Assembly (NCBI RefSeq): GCF_023337795.1
Contig: NZ_JALIRS010000005.1
Span: 186,001-250,000 of the forward strand
DNA: 64,000 nucleotides
DNA from: Lysinibacillus sp. BPa_S21
GTDB lineage: Bacteria > Bacillota > Bacilli > Bacillales_A > Planococcaceae
Direction: 5' to 3'
Notes under the pieces: generated by a model
What the model saw: only the letters and a program-made list of their open reading frames with translations
What the model was told of the DNA's origin: nothing
Database searches by the model: none
Program-made: the position numbers and the translations under genes
In this document: positions 45,335 through 53,464 of the stretch, in pieces
Layout: every line of letters begins with the position of its first letter
How positions within the stretch are numbered: position 1 is the first letter of the stretch

Positions 45335-46407
45335 GTGAAATGAAAGATATGATCGTTGACGTTGTAGAGCGCATGTTAAAAGAAAAAGTCGATAAAGAGT
45401 TAGTCGATACAGTTGAACAAGGACATTGGGCACCAGAATTATGGGAGTTATTGAAAGAAAACGGGATGACTGATGTAGCCATTACAGAAAAAAATGGCGG
45501 TGCTGGTGGTGACATAGAGGATTTATTGAATATTGTTCGCTTAACTGGTAAATATGCTGCACCAATCCCATTTACAGAAACAACATTTGCAAATTATTTA
45601 TTGGAGTTTACTAATTTACAAGTCATTGAAGATTTGGCTACGTATATGCTCTGCCCTAACCAAGCTTTTTCTTTAGAAAATGGCAAATTAACGGGAGAGG
45701 CCATACAAATTCCTTGGGCACGTCATACAAAACATTTAGTAACACTTGCAAATAGTACAGAGGGTACTCATCTAGTAGAAATAGATTTAAGCCAAGCAGA
45801 AATAAAGCTAGGGTCGAATTTAGCAGGCGAGCCGCGTGATACTGTGATATTCCAGCATGCTAAGGTTTCACAAGTTTCTCCTGTGTTATCTTCTGACGAC
45901 GTTCACGCTATAACAACACTCCATTCAGCGTTTCAATTAGCTCTGATGACTGGTGCCATCGATAAAATAAATGATTTAACAGTTCAATATACGAAAGAAC
46001 GTGAGCAATTTGGTCGACCGATTCATCGCTTCCAGCTCGTTCAGCAGCATATAGTGCAGTTAGCAGGTGAAACGGCGATTGCCCTAGCAGCATTTAATAA
46101 TGTAACCGAAGCCCTTCAGATGAACAATCAAAACAGTGAGGTTGCTTACGCTCGCATTCGTTTCGAAGAAGTTATTCAAGCAGTAACAACCATTTCGCAT
46201 CAAGTACATGCTGCAATTGGTACGACACACGAGCATAGTTTACATCAATTTACACGCAGACTTTGGTCATGGCGCGATGAAGGAACGAGCACCTCGTATT
46301 GGACTAATTTGGTCGCAACTCAACTACTAGAAAATAGCGGAGATAGTCTATGGGAATATTTAACTTCGTTTAGCTCTAACTCTCCCCTTCTTAAAGTAGA
46401 AGGATAA
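45331..46407 (+). CDS. Acyl-CoA dehydrogenase (second subunit)
   Basis: 358-aa acyl-CoA dehydrogenase-fold protein, more divergent than its partner. It shows NGMTDVAITEKNGGAGGDIE in the N-domain and KEREQFGRPIHRFQLVQQHI in the C-domain helix bundle. The segment between is weakly conserved. Such shortened partners pair with a canonical subunit in steroid side-chain and other acyl-CoA dehydrogenases. Translationally coupled to the preceding gene. Confidence 0.88.
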   Translation: MSEMKDMIVDVVERMLKEKVDKELVDTVEQGHWAPELWELLKENGMTDVAITEKNGGAGGDIEDLLNIVRLTGKYAAPIPFTETTFANYLLEFTNLQVIEDLATYMLCPNQAFSLENGKLTGEAIQIPWARHTKHLVTLANSTEGTHLVEIDLSQAEIKLGSNLAGEPRDTVIFQHAKVSQVSPVLSSDDVHAITTLHSAFQLALMTGAIDKINDLTVQYTKEREQFGRPIHRFQLVQQHIVQLAGETAIALAAFNNVTEALQMNNQNSEVAYARIRFEEVIQAVTTISHQVHAAIGTTHEHSLHQFTRRLWSWRDEGTSTSYWTNLVATQLLENSGDSLWEYLTSFSSNSPLLKVEG

Positions 46408-46454
46408 GAACTTAATAACCATTTGTAACAAACTACTAATAAGGAGTGTTAACA

Positions 46455-47261
46455 ATGACTGATTTACTTTTTGATGTGCAAGACCACGTTGCCACAATAA
46501 CATTAAATAGACCTGAGGCGTACAATGCTTTTAGTGAAGGAATGATCTCAAAATGGATTGAAGCGCTTGAAAATGTTCGTGATTCAGAGGATATTCGTGT
46601 CGTCATCGTAAAAGGGAATGGAAAATCATTTTGTGCTGGTGGAGACATTAAGGCGATGCAAGCTGGTGAAGGATTTTTCCAAAGCGAGGACGATATTTCT
46701 TCTACAGGTTTAGCGCGAAAAAATTCACTTTGGAAAAAGATTCAGCGTATCCCCCTACTTCTTGAAGAAATCGATAAACCCGTTATCGCACAGGTACACG
46801 GGTTTGCCATGGGTGCAGGACTTGATATGGCCTTAATGTGCGATATACGGATTGCTGCAAAATCTACAAAGATTTCTGAAAGCTACATCAACGTTGCAAT
46901 TGTGCCGGGCGACGGTGGAGCATATTATTTACCAAAATTAATCGGTATCGATCAAGCATTGGACATGTTCTGGACAGCTCGTGTATTAACTGCTGACGAA
47001 GCAAAAGACAAAGGTGTTGTGACATTTGTTGTTGAAGACCATGAGCTTGAAGAATACACATTGAATTATGCAAAGGAATTAGCAAGTCGCCCAACGACAA
47101 CATTGCAATTCATTAAACGTGCTGTTTATCAAAGTCAACGAATGGATTTACGTTCTGCCCTTGATTACATTTCATCACAAATGGCTATTGTAACAGAGCT
47201 AGATGATTTTAAAGAGGGTGTCAACGCAGTTGTAGAAAAACGTAAGCCTGTTTATAAATGA
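46455..47261 (+). CDS. Enoyl-CoA hydratase/isomerase (crotonase family)
   Basis: 268-aa crotonase-fold enzyme. The oxyanion-hole segments are visible: SFCAGGDIKAMQAG and VHGFAMGAGLDMALMCDIRI. The catalytic region ESYINVAIVPGDGGAYYLPK carries a D where classical hydratases often have E, so isomerase or hydrolase activity cannot be excluded. AAGGAGTG precedes the ATG; an upstream GTG in frame falls inside it. Third gene of the acyl-CoA operon. Confidence 0.9.
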   Translation: MTDLLFDVQDHVATITLNRPEAYNAFSEGMISKWIEALENVRDSEDIRVVIVKGNGKSFCAGGDIKAMQAGEGFFQSEDDISSTGLARKNSLWKKIQRIPLLLEEIDKPVIAQVHGFAMGAGLDMALMCDIRIAAKSTKISESYINVAIVPGDGGAYYLPKLIGIDQALDMFWTARVLTADEAKDKGVVTFVVEDHELEEYTLNYAKELASRPTTTLQFIKRAVYQSQRMDLRSALDYISSQMAIVTELDDFKEGVNAVVEKRKPVYK

Positions 47262-47281
47262 CGTGTGAAGGAGGAAGAACG

Positions 47282-48424
47282 ATGCAACCTCTTGCAAATA
47301 TTCGAGTGTTAGATTTATCGCGTGTTTATGCTGCCCCTGCCGGCTCCATGATGTTGGCAGATTTAGGAGCAGAAGTCATACGCATAGAACATCCAAATGG
47401 CTCTGATAGTATGCGTGATTGGGGGCCATTTGTAAATGGTCAGAGTACGTATTATTTATGTGCCAATCGCAATAAAAAATCGATCACATTAGATTTAAAG
47501 ACAATAGATGGCAGAGAAAAATTTAAAGAACTTGTCAAAGATGCCGATGTCGTACTCGAAAATTTTAAAACGGGGGACATGGAGCGAATGGGACTCAGCT
47601 ATGAGGAATTAAGAAAAGTGAATCCTAGAATTATCCATTGCGCTGTTACAGGATTCGGTCAAACAGGTCCTCTTGCACAAGAACCAGGCTTCGATCCAGT
47701 TATTCAAGCAATGAGTGGTTTAATGCATGTCACAGGCTCACCTGAAGGAGAAGCGACAAAAGTCGGTGTCCCTATTGCAGATATTTTAACATCTAATTAT
47801 GTCGTCATTAGTATTTTAGCCGCCTTACGAATGCGCGATCAAACCAATACAGGGCAATTTATTGACTTAGCTTTATTAGACATTCAGATGAGCAGCTTAG
47901 CAAATGTAGCAAGCGCTTATATCAATACAGGCTTTATCTCAGAACGTCTTGGCAATCGTCATAATAATGTTGCGCCCTATCAAGTATTTAACTGTGCGGA
48001 TGGCCCCTTAATGATTTGCGTTGGGACAGATGGTCAATTTAAAAAGTTTTGCACGATGTTGAATCGTGCAGAATGGGCCGATGATCCGCGCTTTGTCACA
48101 AATACAATGCGCAAGCAACACGAAGCGGAGCTAGTTCTGATGATCACTGACATGACCATGACAAAAACACGGGATGAATGGATTACCTTATTGCAACAAT
48201 ACAAAATTCCAGGCGGACGTGTGAACACGATTGCGGAAGCACTAGAACAACCGCAATTTAAGGCCCGCGACATGATTGGTGAAATAGAGCACGAACAATA
48301 CGGGACAATCAGATTCATCAAAAACCCGTTAAAGTTCTCTGATTTAAATATTCAATATAAACAAGCTCCTCCGATACTTGGAGAACATACAAATGATTTT
48401 CAAAAGTCCACTCTACAACAATAA
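47282..48424 (+). CDS. CaiB/BaiF family (class III) CoA-transferase
   Basis: 380-aa class III CoA-transferase. Features: N-terminal IRVLDLSRVYAAPAGSMMLA, EVIRIEHPNGSDSMRDWGP, NRNKKSITLDL, and the catalytic-Asp region GFDPVIQAMSGLMHVTG. Family members move CoA between carboxylates (oxalate, carnitine, succinate/citramalate and others). In this operon it could activate the acid made by the ALDH pathway to its CoA ester (inference). GAAGGAGG lies seven bases before the ATG; the longer frame starting in the hydratase gene is not preferred. Confidence 0.9.
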   Translation: MQPLANIRVLDLSRVYAAPAGSMMLADLGAEVIRIEHPNGSDSMRDWGPFVNGQSTYYLCANRNKKSITLDLKTIDGREKFKELVKDADVVLENFKTGDMERMGLSYEELRKVNPRIIHCAVTGFGQTGPLAQEPGFDPVIQAMSGLMHVTGSPEGEATKVGVPIADILTSNYVVISILAALRMRDQTNTGQFIDLALLDIQMSSLANVASAYINTGFISERLGNRHNNVAPYQVFNCADGPLMICVGTDGQFKKFCTMLNRAEWADDPRFVTNTMRKQHEAELVLMITDMTMTKTRDEWITLLQQYKIPGGRVNTIAEALEQPQFKARDMIGEIEHEQYGTIRFIKNPLKFSDLNIQYKQAPPILGEHTNDFQKSTLQQ

Positions 48425-48511
48425 AATTACGCTATAATATAGATAAAATATATTTCAGAAGATAAATCCTCCGGCGGTTGTCGAAGAAAATTTTATTACG
48501 TAGGTGACGGG

Positions 48512-49279
48512 ATGAATCAGGAGATTTTCGAAAAAAACTATACAATGTCATCGCTGCACAAAGCTATTAAAGTATTAAAAGCTTTCTCAAAAGATGAACC
48601 AAACCTTTCCCTAACAGAGTTAAGCAAAAAAACAGGGATCAGCATTTCGAGTTTACAGCGTTTCGTCTCTACCTTTGTGTACGAAGGCTTTCTTCACAAA
48701 GATGAACGTACTAAGCGCTATCAATTAGGTCATTCACTTCTGTATTTAGGTAATTTAGTAAAAGAAGAATCAAGTCTACTTATTGTCGCAGAGCCTATTT
48801 TAAAAAAGTTAAACGAAGAAATCGGCGAAAGTGTTTCCATGAATATTATTGATGGCTTGGAAAGACGATGTATTGTAAACTACGATTCAACATATCCGCT
48901 GTCAACGAAAATGTTTGTAGGTGACACCTCTCCCCTTTATGCAGGTGCATCATCTAAAATATTGCTCGCATTTATGCCGAATGTTGAAGAATATGTAGAG
49001 AATATAAGTCTTGAATGTATCACTGATAATACTATACTTTCAAAAGAGCAGCTGTTAACGGAATTAAAGCAGATCCGTTTACAACGGTTTGCGAAAAGTA
49101 ATAGTGAACGTGTGCGTGGAGCATGCTCTGTATCTGCACCGATTTTAAATGCATCCAACCAAATAATTGCGTCCGTGTCACTTGTTATACCAGAAGTACG
49201 CTATAGTGACTATGATGAAAATTTATTAATTGACACTATTCAAGGCGTTGCATTAGAAATCGAGAAGCAATTGTATTGA
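48512..49279 (+). CDS. IclR family transcriptional regulator
   Basis: 255-aa IclR protein. The N-terminal winged HTH (about 12-75: SSLHKAIKVLKAFSKDEPNL ... TGISISSLQRFVSTF) is followed by the effector-binding domain (about 90-250), with PLYAGASSKILLAFMP and RGACSVSAPILNASNQIIAS, typical of the family. It is the last gene of the acyl-CoA operon and probably its local regulator, with a CoA-pathway intermediate as effector (inference). Start ATG behind AGGTGACGGG. Confidence 0.92.
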   Translation: MNQEIFEKNYTMSSLHKAIKVLKAFSKDEPNLSLTELSKKTGISISSLQRFVSTFVYEGFLHKDERTKRYQLGHSLLYLGNLVKEESSLLIVAEPILKKLNEEIGESVSMNIIDGLERRCIVNYDSTYPLSTKMFVGDTSPLYAGASSKILLAFMPNVEEYVENISLECITDNTILSKEQLLTELKQIRLQRFAKSNSERVRGACSVSAPILNASNQIIASVSLVIPEVRYSDYDENLLIDTIQGVALEIEKQLY

Positions 49280-49295
49280 TAAAAACAAAAAAATA

Positions 49296-49345
49296 AACCC
49301 GAATGGATTCACTTCAATTGAAGTGCTTTCCATTCGGGTTTTTTG
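49296..49345 (+). terminator. Terminator of the acyl-CoA/IclR operon
   Basis: AACCCGAATGG and CCATTCGGGTT flank an inner hairpin CACTTCAATTGAAGTG, followed by TTTTTT. Confidence 0.85.
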
Positions 49346-49360
49346 CTTTAATTATTTTTG

Positions 49361-49480
49361 CCTGGAATCGCTGATAAAATCATGGAACCGCTGATAAATT
49401 GTCTGAAATCGCTGATAACATCTTGAAATCCGCTAATAATTTACCTGGAATCGCTGATAACTTCATGAAAACGCTCATCA
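49361..49480. repeat. Degenerate 21-nt tandem array 2 (CGCTGATAA type)
   Basis: Six units with core TCGCTGATAAC or TCGCTGATAAA plus variable CTTCATGAA, TTGTCTGAA or TTACCTGGAA; spacings are 20-21 nt. It lies just after a terminator and just before repeat copy E. Confidence 0.85.
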
Positions 49481-49523
49481 TCTAAATTTGTGGCTGATTT
49501 TTATTAAAAATCTGACCTTATTA

Positions 49524-49668
49524 GTTGATTGGAGTGGAGACTGGGCGACTCCTTGGGGATCAGCGTCACAGATGAGACCCTGGAGCGAGCAACGCGAGTG
49601 AAGCGGCTCATCGGACGCCCCCAGGAAAGCGCCCAGTCGGAACGGAAATCAACTACACGCTATGATGA
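49524..49668. repeat. Dispersed palindromic repeat, copy E
   Basis: Begins TTGATTGGAGTGGAGACTGG and ends GTCGGAACGGAAATCAACTA followed by CACGCTATG. It contains GAGACCCTGGAGCGAGC and CGGACGCCCCCAGGAAAGCG. Same orientation as copies B and D; compact 145-bp form. Confidence 0.88.
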
Positions 49669-49672
49669 GGAG

Positions 49673-50236
49673 TTAATTATTTACCAATCTTACGAAATCA
49701 TCCCAATGAGTTAAGCGTGGCAGTTCAACATGCTTGTTATACGATTGATTTTTTAAAATCACTTTTGTATTCACATCTTGCAGTGTTTCTAATACAGCTG
49801 GTTTATCATCCACATAAACATCTAAAGCTAGCTCTTTGATGATTGCTACTTTTTCTGTATCCTGCATTCCACAGAAAAAGTGACCTTCTGTGATAGGAAA
49901 TCCTTGTGCTTTCATCCATGCTTGTGTTTGCTCACAATACTGTTTAGGACGTGAAGTAATATAATAAATGTCATGTCCCTGCTGTGCTAAAGTGTGGAGC
50001 ACCTCTAATGCTCCCTCAAAAGCAGGACAATCTGTAAAATAAATTTCCGCTAATAACCGATTCCACATCGCCGCTCCTTCAGCATCTGTTAAACCAAAAG
50101 GTTCGTGAATTTCAACCCTTTGCAAAGTTTTAAATACTTCTTGCGTAACATTTTGACCAAGTTTTTTATTATAGAGCTCAAAGGCGTGTGCTCGTAAATC
50201 AATGAGTGTATCATCTATATCAAAACCAAATTTCAT
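49673..50236 (-). CDS. HAD-superfamily phosphatase (NT5C nucleotidase-like)
   Basis: 187-aa HAD hydrolase. Motif I FDIDDTLIDL (nucleophile Asp and DxD), motif II YYITSRP, and motif IV VYVDDKPAVLE are visible. It resembles 5'-nucleotidases of the NT5C type and could dephosphorylate a nucleotide-like intermediate. It is the last gene in the ribA-ribD-monooxygenase operon, 17 nt after the monooxygenase stop, so the phosphorylated pyrimidine made by RibD is a plausible substrate (inference). The ATG is chosen over a TTG overlapping the previous stop. Confidence 0.8.
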   Translation of the reverse strand: MKFGFDIDDTLIDLRAHAFELYNKKLGQNVTQEVFKTLQRVEIHEPFGLTDAEGAAMWNRLLAEIYFTDCPAFEGALEVLHTLAQQGHDIYYITSRPKQYCEQTQAWMKAQGFPITEGHFFCGMQDTEKVAIIKELALDVYVDDKPAVLETLQDVNTKVILKNQSYNKHVELPRLTHWDDFVRLVNN

Positions 50237-50253
50237 CTTGTTCTTTCTTCCCT

Positions 50254-51339
50254 TCAAGAAGCCATGTTTATGAAGTTCACCGCAAATGTTTGCTCTTTTT
50301 CAATTTGCTTCGCTAATACTTCGTCAATGGCCTGCTCGCGCATTTGTTGAAAATCTTGTACGTTAAAATGAGCAAGCGTATCTTTATTTAAGAGTGATGC
50401 TAGACACTCTGCATCCTTGAGTGCACTATTGAGTCCAAATGCTCCAGTTGGTGTCATCGTATGAACAGCATCTCCTAACAAGACAAGGCCCTTTGTTCCC
50501 CAACTGTAACAGTGACTACTAAAGACATCCAGTAAAACAAAGTCATGCCAAGATGTGATATGTGTCTTCACTGTCTCTGCTAACTCTGGAAATGCCTCTG
50601 AAAGCTGATTGATAAACGGTGTAAAGGTTTGTTTTCTCAGCTGTGGAAAACTTCCCTGATGAATATTCCATCCAATTTGAATAAAGCCGCCTACCTGCGT
50701 AAACAATGATAGCTGCATATCCTCTATTAATGCCATTTTAATAGATGGCTCCCATCCATCGGGGGCAGGAATTTTTGCCCAAAGTAAGTCAAAGCCGTGT
50801 TTATGCTTTTGAATCTCAATATTCGCTTCTTTACGAATCGTTGAGTAACGACCATCAGCACCGATAATTAACTGACTACTAATTTCAATTGTCTCCCCAT
50901 TTTTCGAAGCAATGACACCTGTATATCTGCCCAAAGAATCAACTATGAGCTTCTTTACCTTCGTATTCAGGAAACAAGAAAAGTGCGGAAAATGCTGCGT
51001 TTCTTGTAAAATTCCCTTTAATAGATTTGCTTGCGGCACATGAATTCCCAAATGCCCTACAGCTTCATCAGGAAGAATGGTTTTAAATGCCCTACCTTCT
51101 ACGTAATATTCAAGCTTTTCCATACGTAATAAGCCGAGCTCCTCGACTGCTTCAAAAAGCTGATGACTCTTTAAAACAGCCTCACCCTCCTCATTTAAAT
51201 GTTCACCGCGGAATGCCTGCCCTAGTGCTGCGTTTTGTTCCAGTAGTATTACGGAAAGACCCTTTTTCGCTAGTAAGTGCGAAAGCAATGCTCCACCCGG
51301 CCCAGCTCCTACGATACAAACATCTGCTTGATAATTCAC
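50254..51339 (-). CDS. FAD-dependent monooxygenase (PHBH/UbiH group A type)
   Basis: 361-aa flavoprotein. N-terminal VCIVGAGPGGALLSHLLAKK (GxGxxG) and R/E motif, the middle GADGRYSTIRKEA (DG motif), and GLVLLGDAVHTMTPTGAFGL (GD motif, FAD ribityl binding) place it in the aromatic hydroxylase group. Starts at GTG overlapping the ribD stop (GTGA). In this operon it may oxidise a pyrimidine or aminouracil product of RibA/RibD, which is not part of riboflavin synthesis. The substrate is unknown. Confidence 0.88.
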   Translation of the reverse strand: MNYQADVCIVGAGPGGALLSHLLAKKGLSVILLEQNAALGQAFRGEHLNEEGEAVLKSHQLFEAVEELGLLRMEKLEYYVEGRAFKTILPDEAVGHLGIHVPQANLLKGILQETQHFPHFSCFLNTKVKKLIVDSLGRYTGVIASKNGETIEISSQLIIGADGRYSTIRKEANIEIQKHKHGFDLLWAKIPAPDGWEPSIKMALIEDMQLSLFTQVGGFIQIGWNIHQGSFPQLRKQTFTPFINQLSEAFPELAETVKTHITSWHDFVLLDVFSSHCYSWGTKGLVLLGDAVHTMTPTGAFGLNSALKDAECLASLLNKDTLAHFNVQDFQQMREQAIDEVLAKQIEKEQTFAVNFINMAS

Positions 51340-52445
51340 TTTTCTTCACCAATCTTTGGATAAGCAATAATACGTAAATCTTGCCCAACCTGCTCAAACG
51401 AAGCAAATTCCACATCCAATGCTTCATCCATGGAGGCTGGATTTTGACCAGCGATAGGTGTTAATGATAAACGACCGCCAAGAATCTTCGGCGCTATGTA
51501 AATCATATATTTGTTAATAGCACCTTGCTGTAAAAATGAAGCGTTGATGGTACTGCCACCCTCTACTAAAATATCCGTAATGCCATATTGATATAATTTT
51601 TCAAGCATATCATCAATAACAAGCCCCTCGGAATTATGTCGAACTGGCAATACTGTTACGCCTTTTTCCTCAAATGCCGTTATTTTTTTGGGATCGGCAT
51701 TCTCACTACATACAATAATTGTTTTTGCTTCTTCTACACACAAAACATTGGCATGAGCTGGTGTACGAAGTGAACTATCCATAATAATGCGCACAGGATT
51801 TTTCCCGTACTGTTCTTTTAATCTTGTCGTTAAAGATGGATTGTCAGCTAAAACAGTACCCACACCAACTAAAATACCATCCACTTCATGTCGAATACGG
51901 TGTACATCCTCACGAGCTGCTTCACCTGTTACCCACTTGGAATGTCCTGTATGAGCAGCTATTTTTCCGTCTAAAGTCATCGCATATTTTGCCAAAACAA
52001 ATGGTCGTTTTGTCAGCATATTATGAATAAAACGTTCATTTAAACGGCGAGCTTGCGCTTCCAAAACACCCACCTCTACCTCAATACCTGCATCTCGTAA
52101 CAATTGAATACCGCGCCCAGCAACAGCAGGATTTGGATCTTGCATCGCTACTACAACACGACTAACTGCTGATTCCTTCACTAAGTTTGCACAAGGAGGT
52201 GTTTTTCCATAATGTGAACATGGCTCAAGCGTCACATAGAGTGTCGCACCTTTAGCATGCTCTCCTGCCATTCGGAATGCATGCACCTCTGCATGTGGTT
52301 CACCTGCTTTTCTGTGTAAACCTGTTCCAACAATTACCCCGTCTTTCACGAGTACAGCCCCTACAAGTGGATTCGGGTTCGTATTTCCTTTTGCACTAGC
52401 GGCAAGATCAAGAGCTAGCTGCATATATTTTTCATCTTTTGTCAT
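51336..52445 (-). CDS. ribD: Riboflavin-type bifunctional deaminase/reductase RibD
   Basis: 369-aa RibD. The N-terminal deaminase domain (about 1-145) has the zinc site PHAEVHA and PCSHYGKTPPC. The C-terminal reductase domain (about 146-369) shows KYAMTLDGKIA, VGVGTVLADNPSLTTR and DILVEGGSTINASFLQ. It deaminates and reduces the GTP cyclohydrolase II product to 5-amino-6-ribitylaminouracil phosphate. The ATG follows GGAGG by seven bases; it begins 14 nt after ribA. No ribE or ribH is nearby. Confidence 0.94.
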   Translation of the reverse strand: MTKDEKYMQLALDLAASAKGNTNPNPLVGAVLVKDGVIVGTGLHRKAGEPHAEVHAFRMAGEHAKGATLYVTLEPCSHYGKTPPCANLVKESAVSRVVVAMQDPNPAVAGRGIQLLRDAGIEVEVGVLEAQARRLNERFIHNMLTKRPFVLAKYAMTLDGKIAAHTGHSKWVTGEAAREDVHRIRHEVDGILVGVGTVLADNPSLTTRLKEQYGKNPVRIIMDSSLRTPAHANVLCVEEAKTIIVCSENADPKKITAFEEKGVTVLPVRHNSEGLVIDDMLEKLYQYGITDILVEGGSTINASFLQQGAINKYMIYIAPKILGGRLSLTPIAGQNPASMDEALDVEFASFEQVGQDLRIIAYPKIGEEK

Positions 52446-52459
52446 CTTTGTTCCTCCAC

Positions 52460-53191
52460 TCACTTCTCTTCGCGCAAATGTCCAGATTTCTCTACTTTCG
52501 TGTCTAAATAGAAACGGTTTGTCTCCGTTAATCCTCCCCATAATGGGACATGTCCTTCTGCTGCTAAGCCATGTGCCTGTAATGCGGCAAGTTTCTTCGG
52601 ATTATTAGTAATCAGCGTAACTGGTTTTGAACGAAGCGCAGTTAACACTGTTATGGCGTCTTCATAAGAACGGCTATCGTCTGGGAAGCCAAGAGCATGG
52701 TTTGCTTCAACCGTATCTAACCCCTCTTCTTGTAATAAATAAGCAAGAGATTTCGAGAATAGCCCGATCCCACGACCTTCATGATCGGCTAAATAGAAAA
52801 TGGCACCGCAACCATGTTCTACAATCATTTTCATTGATTCATGTAATTGGTAACCGCAGTCACAACGCTGGCTGCCAAAAATATCACCTGTATGACAGAT
52901 ACTATGCATGCGAATTAGAGCATCCTCTGCATGTTCAAAGTCTCCATATACCAGCACTGATGATTGTTGTGTAAAAGCTAAATTTGCAGATGCTAAACCA
53001 TCAATAATTTCTTCTTTTGACAGATTGGCATCTACTTTTAGCCAGTTATACCATTGAAATGTTGCTGAAAAATCGCCCTGTTTTACCGGTAATTTCACTG
53101 GACCGACTAGGCAAACACTTTCAGTTTCCGTTTGTTTCACGATTGTCATTTTGTCTTGCACTATATCCAAAACTTTAGTTGTAATTGTCAT
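52460..53191 (-). CDS. ribA: GTP cyclohydrolase II (stand-alone, divergent)
   Basis: 243-aa GTP cyclohydrolase II without the DHBP synthase half found in Bacillus RibA. The zinc cysteines are in HSICHTGDIFGSQRCDCG, the catalytic region is DHEGRGIGL, then FPDDSRSYEDA and ITNNPKKL. The usual D-x-R-D-Y/F appears as DSRSY, a departure worth noting. A 75-residue N-terminal extension has no known motif. First gene of the operon; no FMN riboswitch lies upstream. GGAG precedes the ATG. Confidence 0.9.
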   Translation of the reverse strand: MTITTKVLDIVQDKMTIVKQTETESVCLVGPVKLPVKQGDFSATFQWYNWLKVDANLSKEEIIDGLASANLAFTQQSSVLVYGDFEHAEDALIRMHSICHTGDIFGSQRCDCGYQLHESMKMIVEHGCGAIFYLADHEGRGIGLFSKSLAYLLQEEGLDTVEANHALGFPDDSRSYEDAITVLTALRSKPVTLITNNPKKLAALQAHGLAAEGHVPLWGGLTETNRFYLDTKVEKSGHLREEK

Positions 53192-53464
53192 AATTTCTCC
53201 AACCTTCTATTGTTAACAGTTAGCCATATCCACTAACTGAGTACTTTTATTTTCACATAACTTACATAATGTAACTTAGTTTATATTAATAACTAACTAC
53301 TGTCAAACAACAGCACCTAATTCTATTAAAAATAATGAATAAGAAACAAAATCTGCTTCATGACGTTTTTATCATATACTAATAGCTTATGGAGATGCTA
53401 TTTTTTCTGTGCAGGCTAGTCTATAATAAGCTGTGGTAACTGTCATGACGAAAGGAAGTTAAGA
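53192..53464. promoter_or_regulatory. Divergent intergenic region ribA/busR with palindromes
   Basis: No gene. AACTTACATAATGTAACTT at 53259-53277 (8 of 9 arm pairs) and a second weaker AT-rich palindrome TTAGTTTATATTAATAACTAA-like at about 53276-53296 are possible operators. No FMN riboswitch (RFN) conserved boxes are present. Confidence 0.5.

Noticed and set aside
53192..53464. FMN riboswitch upstream of ribA
   Set aside because: None of the conserved RFN boxes is present in the 272-bp gap.
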